The notes under the pieces are model-generated. The model worked only from the letters and a program-made list of their open reading frames with translations. It ran no database searches and was not told the origin of the DNA. From Eulemur rufifrons (taxonomy: Eukaryota; Chordata; Mammalia; Primates; Lemuridae), in the NCBI RefSeq assembly GCF_041146395.1, contig NC_091012.1:12266193-12330192 (forward strand): 64,000 nt of DNA, in the 5' to 3' direction. Every line of letters starts with the position of its first letter. Position 1 is the first letter of the stretch. Made by a program: the position numbers and the translations under genes. Below are positions 37,536-54,200 of the stretch, in pieces.

Positions 37536-40500
37536 CTAAATATTTATCCTTAATGCAAAGGCTATAGAAATGATAATCATAATAATAATGACAACTCTTC
37601 TCTTCATGAATTGTCCTTCAGTGTTGACATAAGCACTCACAACAACATAAGAGAAGTGGTGCAAATGAAGCCCGAGTCCCCTGTACACCTCCCTTCTTGG
37701 TACTGAACACAAGATGCTAAGTGCAACCATTTACACATATTTTCTAGACTGAAAGTTTCAGGATATTAAAGACCACGACTGCTTCATCTGGTTTTCTCAT
37801 GGCCAGATAAAATGAAGGCAATTGATTTATCTATCAGTTTGCATCTCCAGACCTCCTCCTTGTTCCTCACCCAAGGACCAAGACACTGGAGCAACTCCCA
37901 TCTGGGCACCAACCAAGAAGATTCCTTCTGTGAGGGGAGAAACAAACCCTAGTTTACTCCTTTCTCTCCCTCTGAGATGGAAAGAATTAAACCCTGTTGT
38001 CAGCCTGAGCCCAGCCTGCATATGACATCCCCAATATGTTAGTCTCTCAGCCTAGTATGAGAATCTCTAGTGACATGAGTCTGATGCCCCCATGGTGATC
38101 CAAGCAGGGGACACTCAGCTGACTCTGTGGGTCAGAAGAGAGAATAAACCTGCCCTGGTTAAGCAGCTGTCCCTGCATCATCTGTGTGCAACTACCTATC
38201 CATGACCAGCTAACTCTGGGGCAGAAGGAAGAACAAGAATACCCTAATACCCAGTAACACAGTGGTTATGGCAGTGGATGTTTTGTGGCCCTCCCCTCTG
38301 GCTGCTGAGGTTCTTGTTTACATGGACAGATTCTGCCACCAGATTCTGTTTACACCAGGAAGCCCTCACAGTACTATAGCAGCTCACTGGACAAGATCTG
38401 GAAAACTCAGAGGGTGCACTCCAAAATGGGGCTTTAAGATACCTATGTTGCTCTCTCTCAGTGCAGAAAATGTCTCCCCTAGGTCTTCTGAGTATCCTCA
38501 ACTCAAAGTCTGGCCCTGTCTTGTGAATCCCAGGTTGGGGCCAGATATTATAGGCAGTTTTAAATGGGGTCAACCGGGCTTTGTATTCTTGGGTGTGTCA
38601 GTGAGGGGAGGGAAGCTGGAGGAGAGATTCCTCATGGAAAGGCTCTAACATATCCTGAAGAACCCCAGGACTTGGATTTAAATTTTAGAGCTATGGATTT
38701 GGGTCTTGGAGAGGTGGGGAATTCGCAGGTGCCTTCTGTGTATTCATGAACATTTGTGCAAGAGAAGGGGAAAGTTGAGAGTCTAAGCCTACTGAAAGCA
38801 CATGTGCAAGCCTGGTTGAGTTTTGGGGCCCCATGGACTCTGACTCAGTTTCAAGTTCTGAAAATGCCAAGTGCATTGAAAGAAAGAGCTGGGATGACTG
38901 ACTGCTGCCCTGTGAAGTTCTTTTTTGTAGAAATCTGCCCTAACTGCTCTAGAAGAGACTGTAGATCCCAAATAGGCAGAGAAATGAATCTTCCTACAGA
39001 TTTGGGGCAGTGTACAATTAGCTGCACAATTGTGGGGTTGTGACTGGAAGCCCCAGAGGAAAAGACCCCTCCACAGTGAAATGTTATGGGCACCTGATTA
39101 TATTTGTATCATCTCTGAAAACTCTGGACAGCATTTCAGTAATATAATAATTAAGAATATCATCTCAAGCCCCAGAAAAATTATCCGCCATGGTAGAACA
39201 GAAAGAAAACTATTTTATTACATAATTAAACCAGAATGTGATATGCATGACAGGCAGTCTGCTAAGAGATTGCAAAAATAAAGAAAAATTGCCAGCATTA
39301 CTCTTCAAGTAGAAGACTTAACAGCACCATTTGTCATATATAGTACATCCTAAATTCACCTGGAAATTGGAGAAATATCTCTGTTTTGGTTATATTCAAA
39401 GGAAATTTGAATTGGTTATATTCAAAGGAAAAATATACTTCTGTTGTTTTCATGACAAGATACAGATTTCCAACTTGGATCCAGGTGCCTCCTGAAGTTA
39501 GGCTCCTACTTTTCTACAAAAAGTGTTGCATAGGGCTCTATCTTCCAGGCTACTTAAATTTCAAAGCAATTGTTCCCAGGTCCTAGAGAAAGATATTCTT
39601 GAGTCAAAAAGAATGGCAAAAGCCCTAGTTAGCTGTTAAATAATTTACATATATTTCAAAGAGGCATAAAAAAATTGCAATATAAAATTTTTCTAAATTA
39701 AACACTTCAAGAAAAATGAGGGGGCCAAAATCTCTTCCCTGATTTTAAATTTTGAGAATTAAGTCTTGGATTCCTAATCTACATTTGCTCTTGCCCTAGC
39801 TACATCTAGGGCTATGGTCTTCAAATTATGGACATCTGAATTCCAGGAGGTGCTATATCTAGGCACCAGAGGGTTGGCCTTGGGCATATGGAGTGGACAA
39901 AAAAGAGGATTTGTAGGAAAAAATAGGCAGAACAAAGAAAGTCCTATCAAGGACCTGTGGCTGTGGGAACACTGCAGTGTTTTTGTTTTGTTTTGTTTTG
40001 TTTGCTATAGATAAAATCACAGGTAGGGCTATGTCTTATTCCTGTGTCCATGTAGATAAGATTGTGATTGGGTGGTCCAGAGCCTAGGCTGGTGTAGGGA
40101 ACAGGTTCCTGCTACAGATGCGGTATTAGGGCAGTGAATAATCCAGGAGTCATCTAGGTATTTGTGTGGGGTTTTGGTGGGAAAATCTAGGTGCAAATGT
40201 GCTGTGGGTGCAATTCATGAGCTTGGATCCTTGTCCTGAAAGGGGCATGGCCATGTCATTACCAAGTGCACATGTGTGTGATTGGACAGTTATCACATGT
40301 GGCAGCAACGTGTGAGGAGAGGTCTGCCCTCAGAACACATTTCCTCTGTGTCCTGAGAAAAGAAAAATACCTCAGAGCTTTCTGAGCTATATGAGGTATG
40401 CAGAATTGATCAGGTCCAGAGACACATGAGTTATGTGACATATGTCAACCCCCTAAACCATGCCTGGGCAATTGTTTCAAGACATTTTGTTCTGGGCTAG

Positions 40501-41757
40501 CTGACACATATCTTCCAGTTCCTGAAATTTGTGGTACAAAAAAACAAAGTATAACCAATCAATAGCTTTTGTAATTTTAATGGAAATACTTGGTGAACAA
40601 CTTAGAAACTGCCTCTCCTCTTTTTCCCTTAAAAACCAACTTGTAACAGCTACTAATAAGAGGTTACAGGCAGGGCAACTTAAATCTATGCTCCTGGGTG
40701 GCCATCCTGAACCTTTGCACATGAATACTCTCTTTAAATTAGATGACATTTTTTATTATTTTAGGTTGACAGTCATCATTTCCAGCTAGAGAAAGACATG
40801 GAATCACATGACAATTTGTGGCATAACGGTCAATGTTCAGGAGGACAGAGCCTCCCTTCCCTGAAACACCCAGTGTCTTCTTCTAGCCCAGGCCCAGCCT
40901 GACCGACATTGGGTGAGATTCACAGGCATCCATGTGTCTTAGGTCCCTCAAATGTTCCTCACTGGAGATACTTGACTTAATTGTGGTAAAACTGAGCACA
41001 AGAAACCCAGTCTCTTTGTTTTGGGCATATCTCAGGGCATATCATCAGGAATTATTACAGTATGAGCATGAAGGTGTTTTCATACAAACTTTGTTTGAAA
41101 AAAAAATGTAAAATGATGAAGCCTGGTTCAATAATGTGTGGTAAAAATGGATGGAAGTCCTTAACACTGATGCCATGATGCATATGTGATGATATACAAA
41201 GGATGTCATGATCCATGTAATGTAATAAAACAGATTAGAGCAGCATTAAAAAATCTGATTCTGTTGTTTATGCTTAGTTTGTATGTTTCTTGTGAATTGT
41301 GGTAAAATATACTCTCTTTTAATTATTTATATTTTCTTAATTTAATAGTGTATTGCTTAAGGTAAATTGAAAAAAAATCCATTTTTCAAATATACTTGAG
41401 TACTGAATCTTTTAAAATGGTATCTAAAGTGTTTCTTGCCAACACAAACTAATTTAATATTTATGTAATAAACATTTTTCACTTGTTGACTATGTTTCAA
41501 AATTTTTTATCTAAGATATATTTCAGAAATGATTAGTCCAATAGTTTATGCACAATATAGTAAACATATGGGACTTTCCAAATAAGGAAATGACAAAATT
41601 TATAGATTTCAGATTATATATTAGCTGAGAAAGAAGGTATATGTATGGTGACAAATACATGTTGTGTATATACATAAATGCTTCCTGTGATGTAGATACT
41701 CACCTAGGAAGGATTAGAAAAGAAGCCACTTGGTTAGAAAAAGTCTCTAAAGAACAT
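37536..41757. other. Long unassigned stretch (~4.2 kb)
   Basis: GC is somewhat higher at 37800-39050 than in the flanks, and several overlapping frames of 80-128 codons occur (for example 38262-38648 plus). None shows a domain or splice context. I recognise no Alu or recent L1 here. A local 28-bp duplication of 'ttggttatattcaaagga' lies at 39384-39431. It may be unique sequence or an older repeat that I cannot name. Confidence 0.4.
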
Positions 41758-43100
41758 GGAACCATCCTCATATAGCCATCTAATCTTTGACAAAGCAGAT
41801 AAAAACACACTGGGGAAAAGAATCCTTATTCAATAAATGGTGCTGGGAAAACTGGATTGCCACATGTTGAAGACTGAAACAGGATCCACACCTTTCACCT
41901 CTCACTAAAATCAACTCACAGTGGATAACAGACTTAAACCTAAGGTGTGAAACTATAAGAATTCTAGAAGAAAATGTTGGAAAAACCCTTATAGACATTG
42001 GCCTAGACAAAGAATTTATGAAGAAGACCCCAAAGGCAATCACAGCAACACAAAAATAAATATATGGGACCTGATCAAATTAAAAAGCTTCTGCACAGCC
42101 CAGAAAACTATCACAAGAGCAAATAGACAACCTACAGAATGGGAGAAAATATTCGCTTCTTACACATCTGATAAAGGGCTGATGATAACTAGAATCTATA
42201 TAGAATTCAGGAAAATCTGCAAAAAAAAATCAAACAACCCTATCAAAAAATGGGCAAAGGACATGAAGAGAAACTTTTCAAAAGAAATAAACTAATGGCT
42301 AACAAACATATGAAAAAATGCTCAACATCTCTAATCATCAGAGAAATGCAAATCAAAACCACAATGAGATATCAGTTATCTCCAGTGAGAATGGTCTGCA
42401 TCAAAAAGTTCCAAACCAATAAATGCTGGTGTGGATGTGGAGAAATAGGAACACTCATACACTGCTGGTGAGACTGCAAACTAGTACAACCTCTGTGGAA
42501 AGCAATATGGAGATACCTTAAACAGACACAAGCAGAAGTACCATTTGATCCAGCAATCCCATTACTGGGCATCTACTCAAAAGAACAAAAAACATTCTAT
42601 AAAAAAGAAATCTGCACTCAAATGTTTATAGCAGCACAATTCACAATTGCAAAGATGTGAAAACAACCCAAATGCCCATCAATCCATGAGTGGATTAATA
42701 AAATGTGGTATATGTATACCATGGAGTTATACTCAGCTGTAAGAAACAATGGTGATATAGTACTTCTTGTATTTTCCTGGAAAGTGTTGGAACCCACTGT
42801 ACTAAGTGAAGTATCCCAAGAAAGGAAAAATAAGCACCACATGTACTCACCAGCAAATTGGTTTCACTGATCATCACCTAAGAGCACATGCAGGAATAAC
42901 ATCAATTGGGTGTCGGGCAGATGTGGGTGGGGGAGGGGATGGGTGTATACATACATAATGAGTGCGATGCGCACTGTCTAGGGGATGGACACCTTTGAAG
43001 CTCTGACTCGTGGGGGTGGGGGGGCCAAGGGCAATATACGTAACCTAAACTTTTGTACCCTCACAGTATGCTGAAATAAGAATAAAAAAAATAAAAATTA
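41758..43100 (+). mobile_element. 5'-truncated young-type L1, ORF2 3' part and 3' UTR
   Basis: Sense-strand L1 starts at 'gaaccatcctcatatagcca', equivalent to about 10681 of the 8 kb element. It runs through the ORF2 C-terminal coding region, including the CGEIGTLIHCW Cys/His motif around 42434-42471. The 3' UTR is the common type of this window, ending 'acttttgtaccctcacagta' with an A-rich tail. ORF2 is broken by several stops and indels, so it is older than the 8 kb copy. No clear target-site duplication was found. Confidence 0.9.
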
Positions 43101-43212
43101 AAAAAAAATATGCTGAGACAGTCTATAAGTGTTCTTCACCACAAAGGTGATAACTATGAGAAGTAAAGCATTTGTTAATTAGTTAGAATAAGCATTAGAC
43201 AATGGGTGTGTA

Positions 43213-43245
<33 letters not shown>

Positions 43246-43315
43246 TTCAAGTCATCACATTTTACATGATAAATACATATAATATTATCAGTCAATTAAA
43301 AAAAATCAATAAAAA
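43101..43315 (+). mobile_element. Old L1 (L1M) 3' UTR tip
   Basis: 'gttcttcaccacaaaggtga', 'gcatttgttaattagttaga' and 'tcaagtcatcacattttaca' follow the L1M terminal UTR in sense. It encloses a (TG)n(TA)n run. The younger L1 just upstream may have inserted into it. Confidence 0.6.
43206..43246 (+). repeat. (TG)n(TA)n microsatellite
   Basis: Compound dinucleotide repeat, TG units followed by TA units, directly readable. Confidence 0.9.
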
Positions 43316-43444
43316 TATTTGAAGTATAGCATTGTTCTGAATGCTGACCCTGGATCTTTGTCATGAGCTTAGCTGAACTGTATCAAAAATATGTAGTTTT
43401 CGTGCTGCTTTTGTCATTCTATTTGTCAGTTATAAGCAAGGGAA

Positions 43445-43790
43445 CTCTAATATTTACCAGCAGATTCAGAATCCAGGACAGAACACGAAAAGGGCTTTAA
43501 TGCTTTTATTTGAAGCTTAGGAGACCTGGACTTCTTGGTGCTGATGATTATGGTATGGAAGACACTAAAGAGGTATGTGGTGCCCACTGTCCCAACTCTG
43601 GCCACTGTCAGCACAGAAAAAAAGATTGCATGCCAAATCACTGATGAAATTGTCAATCAAAAAGCTGCCATGATCCGAGATTCCTCTAGAGAGAATGACC
43701 AAATTGTTGGCCACAGTTAGATGACTAAAAATGGAAACTGTGTACTGTGGACTGTACGAACTGAAATAAAGTCATGTAAAATAAATTCCC
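43445..43790 (+). pseudogene. Possible retrocopy of an unidentified short mRNA
   Basis: A plus-strand frame of 61 codons (43535-43720) runs from 'MVLMIMVWKTLKRYVVPT', a short hydrophobic start, to 'ENDQIVGHS' and a stop. About 50 bases later come an 'aataaagtcatg' signal-like hexamer and a second 'aataaa'. The arrangement of short frame, 3' UTR and polyadenylation signals resembles a retrocopied small mRNA. I do not recognise the protein, no A-tail remains, and no flanking duplication was found. It may equally be chance. Confidence 0.25.
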
Positions 43791-46489
43791 TAAGATTGAA
43801 ATATCAGGTAAAGAAAGATTATTCCAAATTTTAAATCCACAGAAATCATTCTATTACATTCTAACACAGAAAATACACAGTCATAAGTAGATTCTAGATG
43901 GATGCGTATGTTGTACTATAAGTAATTCATAGAAAATTAAATTCAAACTTCTTCCTTTACCTAAACTCTCTATTAAGAGATGCCCAAATGCTGATGTTTC
44001 TTTATATAGTGCTTACCATACACATCACACAATTATTAATGCTTTACTTATTTTAATTATTTTCATATTTATGACATTATATATTAGGATCTAATAACAT
44101 CTTGCTTTTACAAAGCAAACAATATTGAGTTCTTGATTTAATCCTCTGGCGTTCAGAATTGTTTATCTTTCTTTGTACTTTAAGGCTCTTACTTTTAGCT
44201 TAGGACACTGAATCTCTCTAATCTTAAGTAATCAGAATGCTCCATGTATAACCTATAAATGGCCTCAAACTCTCTAGATAAATTTTTCTTTCACCAAATT
44301 AAAAAATACTGAACTTCTCATCAGAACTTTTAAAGTACTGTGTGAACTGGCAGGGGGTGAGTACCACAGTGAGAAAGTTGTAGCCCAAGTACAGGCAAAA
44401 AGAAGAATGGCTTAGATACATTTGTAGAAGGGAATGAAGATAAAAAGCAAAAAACGCTGGAGACAATTAGGAAATCAAAGAAGCAGAGTTTCCACTTATA
44501 AATTCCAAGTGTTGGTTGTTCTGTAGGTCTCCTCTCTCCATATGCAAAATCAGTGCCATTTTTTCACCCTGGACATTTTCAATCTCTTACCCGGAGCCAC
44601 AAACTCACTCTCACAGAAATATTTACAGCTAATTATAAAGCATTTACTACATACATAACACTGTCCTGTACTTGTTCCTTCTATTTAAATATCAAAACAA
44701 CCTCATAATTTATAAATCCTTCTTAGTGTTTACCTGAACAAATTAGCCTGACACAGTCAATAAATCAATTAGGTCAATGACCAAAATTAAAAGAAACAGT
44801 AACCAAAAGTGCTTTCAATATGCTCCCCAAGTAGAAGGAAAATATAGAATGTACTAAGTAAATACAATGAAATTGATACACTGTGGAATTACTCATACCT
44901 TCAGATTATTTCATGAGCACCATTAAATTTTATAAAAATCATTCTTATAATGGAAGAGCATGTCATATAAAGAATACTTAATGAACTTTGAAATAATAAA
45001 ATTATACAGTAGGCCTAGCATGAGTAATAAGCATGTAAGAACAGAGGATTGGTGTGGGCAGGTTCTGAACCAGAAGCTTTAGGGTTTTAAACAAATTAAT
45101 TCAACATAAAGCAAAAAAAAATTGCTTTCAGAATCTTTGAAGTTTCTAGTTTCCTAGTAAATTCTCAACACTTTTGAAATTACCTATTTTTTTCCAATAT
45201 TTCTTTTTTCATTTCAAAATAGGTATACAGCCACATTCACACAAACATAATTACTTACTCTGTAAATCTATTACAACTAAAGTTCATCTTAACCATGATG
45301 TATTTGTATGTTTGATTTCATGTAAATAAAAAATGTGTTTATTTGTGCTTCACTGGCTAGAGCGGTTGCATGCTGAAAGAAAAATGTAGGATAAAATGGA
45401 AGAAGTTGTCATTCAGTGTTCAGAAATGGATTCCTTTTCATTAAGTGGACAATCTTTATTATAAGCATTACAGTAACAATGTAATCACAAAAATAATAAA
45501 AAATAAAACTTTTGGGAACATTACTCATCAAAGTATTAGAAATTTAAAGTCACTGATAAAAAGGATCACAAATGATGCCATTTTAGTGTGTAACCCAATT
45601 GTACATTTTTACAATCCATTATCTCCAAATTTGAGTAACATCGGATAGGTTAATGTTAATGGCAAGATAACACTTCATTCAATCTACAACATGTTTGACA
45701 CAATAGAAACCTTTTTTAGTTTAATAAAACAAATTAAGTTTACATGTAATCTAAAAATATTTCAAAATTCACTCTATTTCATCATCCTAATTTGCTATTA
45801 GTAAAACAATTTATTTCTAATATTGTAATTGTTTCATTCTGATTATAATGACAAGAATATTAGTCTGTATACCTACATTATACATCACTTGAAATACTGT
45901 TTGTTAAAAGTCAACCACAAAGCACCTCTCCGTTTCATACATGTTACATTTCAGTGTTTTTAATTTTCCATGGAAAAGTACATGAATGATGCCTACTTAA
46001 TACAGAAAGACTTCTAATAACTGTGATGTAGCTACCATTAACCACACACATTCACATGCACACTAGGAATGAAAGCATAGCACCTACTGCTTTGAGAGTT
46101 GAATCACATCAATATTTGCTTATCAAAAAATGCAAAAAATTATACTTTGTTACATTTTCACCCCACCCTGACCAGAAAGTATATTTTACACATAATTATA
46201 ACTCTCAAAAAATCGCTCTCTTTTTAAAACTGACATACAAATAAATTATCTAACTATTTTAACTGGATTATTCTGTATAGTCAGCAACCTGGTTTAAAGA
46301 AATTGTTGAATGTGTTAGTGCCTTAGTGCATTGTACTGTGAATCTTCTGATATCTATTTAGACTTGATTTTTGATTAAATCTGTTCTGAAGTTTATTATA
46401 TCTCCAAAGTAGTTTTAAGTATCAATTTTCTGTTGTTCTCTAAGGCATACCTTTTGCATAAATCTTTTTTCACGTTCATTAAATTTATA
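43791..46489. other. Non-genic AT-rich stretch
   Basis: No gene, RNA gene or confident repeat is recognised in this AT-rich interval downstream of the zinc-finger exon. Part of it may be the exon's 3' UTR. Confidence 0.4.
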
Positions 46490-46715
46490 AGGTTTCTATT
46501 AAAAATTTTCTGATGTTGAGCAATGCTTGAGAAAACATTGGAGGGTTTCTTTCATTGTAAGTTCTCTCATGTCCAATAAGATCTGTGATAGAAGTAAAGG
46601 TATGTTCAGTGCTCTACATTATTATTGTTTACTTTCAGCATAAGTACTGTTGTGCATTTTAAGGCTAATGCATTGGGAAAGCACTTCCATCGTCATTACA
46701 TTTCTCTCACTTTTA

Positions 46716-49489
<2,774 letters not shown>

Positions 49490-50485
49490 ACTTTAAGTAA
49501 AAACTATCACAAGAGACAAACAAGGACATTTAATATAAAAAGATGTCATTCACTGAGAACCCATGAAAGTAATACATATATATGATATCTATCTTTATCT
49601 CACATCAACGTTCGCAAATATATAAAGAAAACATTGACAGAATTGAAGCAAGAAAGGGACAGCAAAATAATAGGATACTTTGATATTCCACTTACCATAA
49701 TGATAAAGCCAGTCAAATTAATAATAAGAAAACAGAAGATTTGAAAACACCATAGAGCAATTAGACCTAACAGATATATAGAAAACACTCTACAGAATAA
49801 TAATAGAACATACAATCTTCTTGATAGCTCATAAAACATTCTTCCTAAAAAACTACCTGTTTGGCCACAAAACAAGTCTTAACCAATTTTAGAAAACTGA
49901 AATTTTACACACTTTAATTTCTGACCAGAATGGAATGAAACCATGAATAAATTACAGAAGAAACACAGAAAAATTCACAAATATATGAAAATAACACACT
50001 TTTGAACACGTTCTTGTTCAAGGAAAGAAGACTTAATGCTGTGAAGATGTTGATAGTGGTCTACAGATTCAATGCAATTCCTTTCAAATTCTCAATATTT
50101 TTTTTCAAAAAGAGAAACAACAAACCCAAAAATAATATGGAATCTCAAGAGACCACAAAGATCTGAACAATCATCAAAAAGAGAAACAATGCTATTGGTA
50201 CCATACTTCCCCATTTTAAAACATCGAAAAAACTACAATAGTCAATGAAGTTTTCTACTGGCAGAAAGACAGAAAACTGGACCAATGAATCAGAAAGAAA
50301 CACAAATATAAACTCCTGCATACATTGTAAAATAAAAAGGAATCTTCACACTCATATTTATTTCATCATTATTCACAAAGGCCAGTAGATGAAAGAAACC
50401 CAAACTGCCCTTACAAAATGAAAGGATAAATACAATTTGAAATTTAGAAATAATGGATTATTTCTCAGCTTTAAAAAAACTAATA
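49490..50485 (+). mobile_element. Old L1 (L1M) ORF2 fragment
   Basis: Sense text such as 'caaacaaggacatttaatat', 'tgaataaattacagaagaaa', 'tagtggtctacagattcaat' and 'gcaattcctttcaaattctc' follows L1 ORF2, with many interruptions. It is split from its 3' UTR by the Alu at 50486. Confidence 0.65.
50473..50485. repeat. Target-site duplication of the Alu at 50486, left copy
   Basis: 'aaaaaaactaata' here recurs at 50822-50834 beyond the Alu's A-tail. Confidence 0.85.
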
Positions 50486-50821
<336 letters not shown>

Positions 50822-50834
50822 AAAAAAACTAATA

Positions 50835-51229
50835 ATCTAATAACATCCACAGTAGAGATAAAGCTTGATGACATTATGCTTAAGGAAATGTCAAGCAGAA
50901 TAAGACAGATATTTTATGATTATACTTGTACAATATTTCTAAACCAGTTACACTCCTAGAAACAGAAAACATGGTGGTGTTTGTCAGCAGTTAGGCAATA
51001 GGGAAAATGGGTAGTTTTCTCATGTGTACTGAATTTTAGTTTTATGAAATACATACATTCTAGACATATATTGCATAATGATGTAAATATAGTTAACATG
51101 ACTGATGTGAATAATTAAAAGTAATTAAGATTGTAATTTTTGTGATTTTACAATAATTAAAATAAAAATAATTTCTAAAAGAGATACACAGTTATGAGGC
51201 TTTTCAAAACTATCCTACATATTATAAAA
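50835..51229 (+). mobile_element. Old L1 (L1M) 3' UTR, continuation after the Alu
   Basis: 'aagcttgatgacattatgct', 'catggtggtgtttgtcagca', 'gatgtaaatatagttaacat' and an A/T-rich end near 51175 follow an L1M 3' UTR in sense. Confidence 0.65.
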
Positions 51230-54200
51230 CTGTTTCTTTTTTTAATTTCAAAGTATTATGGCAGTAAATCATTCAGATTATATATATTGCTTTTGCACCA
51301 AGTGATCAAACCTACAAGTGTGCACATCCACACATTGTGTGCACCACACTCATTAGGTGTGAATTTTCCCAACCCCTACACACCCTTCCAATGGTCCAAT
51401 ACCTGCTGATTTTTACTTCCATTTGGTCACATATGTGTGGATAAATTGACAACAATTTGATAGTGAGCACGTGTGGTGCACGTTTTTGCATTCTTGTGAT
51501 ACTTTACTTCAAAGAATGGGCTCCAATACAATGCAGGATAATACAAGGTATTTTATTTAACCACTGATTTTTGAGGCTTAGTACTAATCTATATGGTATA
51601 CAAATATCACATATTTATATGTATTTATACATATATTTATATGCATGTATTTATAATTACCAAGGTTGTTTCAACATCTTTGCAATTGTAAATTGTGATG
51701 TTATAAACATTCAAGTGCAGATGTCTTTATTAGAGCATGACATTTTTTCACTGGGTAGATACCAAGTAGTGGGATTGCCAGATCAAATGGTAGTTCTACT
51801 TTTAGTACTTTGATGTGTTTTCATATAACTTTCCATTGAGATTATACCAGTTTGTAGTGCCACCAGAAGTATATATAAGTGTTCCTATCTCTCTACATCC
51901 ACACCTACACTTGTTTTGAACTTATTGATAAAAGCCATTCTCACTGGAGTAAAGTGATATCTCACTGTGGTTTTCATTTGCACTTCTCCGATGATTAGAG
52001 ATGTACACATTTTTTTCATATGTTTGTTGCCCATTAATACATCTTCTTTAAAAAACTTTCTGTTCATATCCTTTTCACACCTTTAATGGGGTTGCTTTAT
52101 TGTTTTCCTTACTGATTTTCCTGTGTTATATATAAATTCTAGTTATTAGCAATTTATTGGATATATAGCATGCAAATATTTTCTCCTATTCTCTAGCTTC
52201 TCTATTTGCTCTAGGTATACTTTCATTGGCTGTGCAGAAGCTTTCTAGTCTGATCAGGTCCCATTTATTTATTTTTGTTGTTTCTGTGATAGTTTTTGGG
52301 GTCTTCCTCATAAATTCTTTGCCTAGGCTGAAGTCTGTAAGAGTATTTTCAACATTTTCTTCTAGGATTCTTATGGTTTCACGACATAAGTTTAAGTCTT
52401 TTATCCACTGTGAGTTGTTTTTTGTGACAGATGAGAGGTTCGGATCCTGTTTTACTCTTCTACATGTGGCTACCTAATTTTCACTGGATCATTTATTGAA
52501 TAGGGATTCCTTTCCCCAGTGTATGTTCTTGTCTGCTATCACATGGCTATATGAGGATGCTTTTATGTCTGCGTTCTCAAATCTCTTCAATTGGTCTATG
52601 TCCTGTTCTTGTGACAGTACCATGCTGTTTTCATTACTATACCCTTGCACTATAGCTTAAAGTCTGGTAAATGGATGCCTCCCAATTTGTTCATTTTCCT
52701 TAAGGTTGGTTTTGTTATACAGGGTCTTCTCTTGTTCCATATGAAGCGTAGAATTACTTTTTCTCAATTGGTAAAAAATCATATTAATATTTTAACAGGG
52801 ATTGTATTGAATCTATAGATTATTTTCAGTAGTATAGACATTTTAATCATGTTGATTCTGCCTGTCTATGAGCATGGTATGCTTTTCCATATGTTTGCAT
52901 CCTCTTCTATTTCCTTCCTCAGTGTTTTGTAATTCTCCCTGTAGGAGTCCTTCACCTCCTTAGTTAGATATATTCCTAAGTATTTCATTTACTTTGTTGC
53001 TACTATGAAAGGTATGAGTCTTTGATTTGGTTCTCAGTTTCACAGTTGTTGGCTCGTGTGAAGGCTACTGATTTGTGTACACTTATTTTGTAACCTGAGA
53101 CTTTGCTGAACTGATTTATCAACTCCAGTAGTTTCTTGTCAAAATCTTTTATTTCCCTTTCATGTATGTAATTAGATTAATAGATTTGCATATGTTCAAC
53201 CATGCCTGCATCTCTAGAAAGAAGCCCGCTTGATCATAATGGATTATTTCTTTGAAGACCAGCTGCATTCCATTTTCTAGGAATTTATTGAGAATTTGTT
53301 ATCCATATTCATAAGGAATATTTCTCTGTATTTTTCTTCTTTTTGTTCTGTCCTTTTCTGGCTTTGGTATCAAGGCAATGTTGGCTTTGTAAAATATGTT
53401 GGGGAGGATTTCTTCCTTTTCAATGTTGTACAATAATTTCTGCAGGATAGGCTCCAGTACTTATTTTTAAGTATGGTAGAATTCAGGAGTGAAACAATGT
53501 GGTTCATGACTTTATTCTTAAGGAAGGTTATTTATTACTACTTCAATACCAGTCCTGATATTGGTCTGTTCAAGAATTGCATCATGAATGAGCCTAGGGA
53601 GGCTGGTTTTTCTAAGAATTTGCCCATTTTCTCCATGTTTTCATGTTTATGTGCATAGAGATTTTTAGAATATTCAAAGATGATATTTTGTATTTCTGTG
53701 GAATCAGTTGTAATTTCTCCTTTTTCATTCCGAATTGAGCTTATTCGAGTCCTGTCTTTTCTGCTTCTGGTTAACCTCATAAAAGGCAGGTCAATTTTGT
53801 TTATCTATTAAAAAACCAACTTTCTGCTTCATTAATCTGCTGTATAGTTCCTTGGTTATCAATTTCATTTAGTTCTGTTGTGATCTTGGCTATATTCTTT
53901 CTTCTGCTGAGTTTGGGATTGGTTTGCTCATCCTTTTTCAGTTCTTTCAGTTGATTTATTTCACTGTTGATTTGTTACCTTTCTGTCTTTTGGATGTAGG
54001 GATTTATGACTATGAATTTTCTTCTCAGGGTGCTTTAGCTGTTTTCAAAGATTTGGATAACTTGTGTCCCATTATCATTTAGTTGAGAGAATATTTTCAT
54101 TTGCATCTCAATTTCCTCCTTGATCTGCCAATCATTCAGCAGTAGGTTGTTTAGTCTTCATGACTTTGTGTAGAGATGAGTGTTTCTGTTGTTGATTTCT

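Noticed and set aside
43206..43246. Z-DNA-forming regulatory element
   Set aside because: The TG/TA run is a simple microsatellite at the end of an old L1; no context supports a regulatory role.
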